This document shows positions 62,623 through 64,000 of a stretch of 64,000 nucleotides of DNA, one piece after another. This stretch comes from Sphingopyxis lindanitolerans. Its GTDB lineage: Bacteria > Pseudomonadota > Alphaproteobacteria > Sphingomonadales > Sphingomonadaceae. Position numbers and translations under genes: made by a program. The stretch covers positions 2,750,009-2,814,008 of the forward strand of contig NZ_CM009578.1 of NCBI RefSeq assembly GCF_002993885.1, written 5' to 3'. The number at the start of each line of letters is the position of its first letter. Positions within the stretch are counted from its first letter, which is position 1. The notes beneath the pieces were generated by a model. It saw only the letters and a program-made list of their open reading frames with translations. It was not told the DNA's origin and ran no database searches.

Positions 62623-63314
62623 GCTTCGACCTCGCCACCATCGCCGCCTTTGTCGATGGCGAACTCGACGATCTGACCGCGCGCCGGATCGAGCGCGAGG
62701 CCGAGAGCGATCCGGCGCTGGCGGCAGAGATCGCGCGGCACCGCGCGCTGAAGGCAGAACTGACGGCGCATTTCGCGCCGGCCCTGCAAGAAGCGGTTCC
62801 CGACAGGCTCCGGATGTTGCTCGTCGACAGCAAGGTCGATACCAGCCTTGCTGGCCGCCGCGACGCGAAATCCGCTCGCTTTGCACCGATCCATTGGGGC
62901 GCGATCGCGGCGTCGCTGGCGCTGGGACTGGCGATCGGCCTGAAGCCGTGGCTGCCCGCGGCCGACGTGACCAGTGCGAACGGCACGCTGGTCGCCTCGG
63001 GTCCGCTTGCCCGGGCCCTCGACACGCAGCTCGCCTCGAACCAGTCCGCCGATGCCGAGGTGCGGATCGGCCTGAGTTTTCGAGATAAGCGGGGCCGCTA
63101 TTGCCGCAGCTTCGAGGGGGCCGCGCTTTCCGGCATCGGATGCCGCGACGGGGATCGCTGGGCGCTCGAACGCGCGCTGCGCGGGAATGTCAAAAGAGAC
63201 TATCGACAGGCCTCCTCGGGCGCGCTGGCGACCGACGTGGCGGCGATGCTGGCGGGCGACCCCTTCGACGCCGCCGCGGAACGCGCCGCGCGCGACCGGG
63301 GCTGGTCCAACTGA
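62619..63314 (+). CDS. anti-sigma factor, membrane-anchored
   Basis: A 231-residue protein. The N-terminal ~90 residues are cytoplasmic (DLATIAAFVDGELDDLTARRIER... as in anti-sigma domains), followed by one TM segment (HWGAIAASLALGLAIGL, residues ~93-110) and a ~120-residue periplasmic domain with two cysteines (RYCRSFEG, GIGCRDG). The N-terminal zinc motif H-x3-C-x2-C of ZAS proteins is absent. Stop/start overlap with the sigma gene supports its role. The two periplasmic Cys could be a redox or fold sensor. Confidence 0.85.
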   Translation: MSFDLATIAAFVDGELDDLTARRIEREAESDPALAAEIARHRALKAELTAHFAPALQEAVPDRLRMLLVDSKVDTSLAGRRDAKSARFAPIHWGAIAASLALGLAIGLKPWLPAADVTSANGTLVASGPLARALDTQLASNQSADAEVRIGLSFRDKRGRYCRSFEGAALSGIGCRDGDRWALERALRGNVKRDYRQASSGALATDVAAMLAGDPFDAAAERAARDRGWSN

Positions 63315-63336
63315 CGTCGCTCGGTCCGTCCGTCCG

Positions 63337-64000
63337 TCATTCGACCTTTCCCGCTGATCGGGATGCCTCGGCGTTCCACGCCGCGACCTTGGCGCGCGTG
63401 TCGGCGAGCATCGTGTCGAGCGCCGCGCGGTCATAGGCGGTCCCGCGCACCACCACCACGCGGATCGCGCGCGTCGCGCCGATGTCGGCGAGCGGATTGC
63501 GGTCGAGCAGCACGAGGTCGGCCGTCTTGCCCGCCTCGACCGCGCCATAATGATCGAGCTTGCCGAACCAGGCCGGGCCGGCGCGGGTTGCCGTGGCGAG
63601 GGCCTGTGCGGGGGTCAGCCCCTTGTCGACGAAGATCGCGAGTTCCTGGTGCAGCGCGATGCCGGGGTAGTTGAACGAATTGAGGAAGCCCGCGTCGGTG
63701 CCGGCCATGATCGTGACGCCGGCGGCCTGCAGCATCGGCAGCACCGACGCCTCATGCTCATATTCGGCGTGGCGCGCGGCGATCGCGGCGGCGTCGGCCT
63801 TGGCGGCGCGCTCGACGCGCCACGCATAGGTCGCGCGCAGGCCCGGCCCGATCAGGCCGAGATAATCGTCCGACGTGTGATCGTCCTGGTCGAGATAGGC
63901 GATGACGCGGCTGCCGTTCAGCGTCGGCGTGACGTACACGCCCTTCGCGGCGAGCTTGCGATAGGCGGCAGTCGCGGTATCGGGGTCGAAACCCGCGTCG
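63337..64000 (-). CDS. amidohydrolase family protein, 5' end outside window
   Basis: The C-terminal ~220 residues of a metal-dependent hydrolase like imidazolonepropionase/prolidase-type amidohydrolases. The frame is open to the edge of the window, so the start is beyond 64000. MYVTPTL, VTIMAGTDAGFLNSFNYPG (metal-binding Asp), LHQELAIFVDKGLTPAQALATATR, and GAVEAGKTADLVLLDRNPL are the family's C-terminal motifs. Convergent with the anti-sigma gene. Confidence 0.88.
   Translation of the reverse strand, partial: DAGFDPDTATAAYRKLAAKGVYVTPTLNGSRVIAYLDQDDHTSDDYLGLIGPGLRATYAWRVERAAKADAAAIAARHAEYEHEASVLPMLQAAGVTIMAGTDAGFLNSFNYPGIALHQELAIFVDKGLTPAQALATATRAGPAWFGKLDHYGAVEAGKTADLVLLDRNPLADIGATRAIRVVVVRGTAYDRAALDTMLADTRAKVAAWNAEASRSAGKVE

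Overview
The window reads as chromosomal DNA of a high-GC alphaproteobacterium of the order Sphingomonadales, most like Sphingopyxis or a close relative. The signs are two large TonB-dependent receptors with the plug start (D/E)IVVTAQKREE, a receptor paired with a TPR-sulfotransferase, many short palindromic intergenic repeats, a tRNA-Gln with encoded CCA, and compact housekeeping operons with ATGA overlaps. This placement comes from gene style, not from a database search. I see no prophage, insertion sequence, CRISPR array or rRNA operon.

Layout. 1-7.0 kb: the end of an MFS transporter, a TonB receptor, a small unknown gene with a TetR regulator, and an S41 lipoprotein protease between two copies of a MITE-like repeat. 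7.0-14.4 kb: housekeeping genes (rlmE, ppx/gppA, rpmB, tadA, dapB, a Ste24-type protease, nth). 14.7-26.5 kb: a secreted M20 peptidase, then an accessory metabolic block: TetR with a palindromic operator, Rieske oxygenase, FAD monooxygenase, PYROXD2-like oxidoreductase, an APC permease, a TonB receptor and a TPR-sulfotransferase. 26.5-40 kb: envelope and stress functions (a DsbA-like protein with a long N-terminal extension next to a BepA-like protease, an Atm1-like ABC exporter, a CPA2 antiporter, recQ), a low-GC gene of unknown function, a sterol-desaturase-like enzyme and a GMC oxidoreductase.

40-54.9 kb: a nitrogen module (glnK-amt behind a near-perfect sigma-54 promoter), many small conserved genes, tldD, a lone ABC ATPase, nadB, a GxxExxY gene enclosed by long inverted repeats, an amidohydrolase and an acyl-CoA dehydrogenase. 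55-64 kb: a dipeptidase, DoxX, a ferredoxin reductase, tRNA-Gln, a nitronate monooxygenase, then an ECF sigma/anti-sigma pair divergent from a subtilisin-like protease and a glycine-rich secreted protein, and the end of an amidohydrolase.

The two most interesting items are these. (1) The ECF locus at 59.7-63.3 kb: the same promoter pattern, GGAAGAAA-N14-CGTT, occurs three times, upstream of the glycine-rich gene and on both strands of one palindrome between the protease and the sigma factor. This suggests a self-contained envelope-stress regulon. (2) The GxxExxY gene at 51.8-52.3 kb, of lower GC, is enclosed by ~40-50 bp inverted repeats made of short CACAAAG-type units; a similar hairpin without a gene lies at 35.6 kb.
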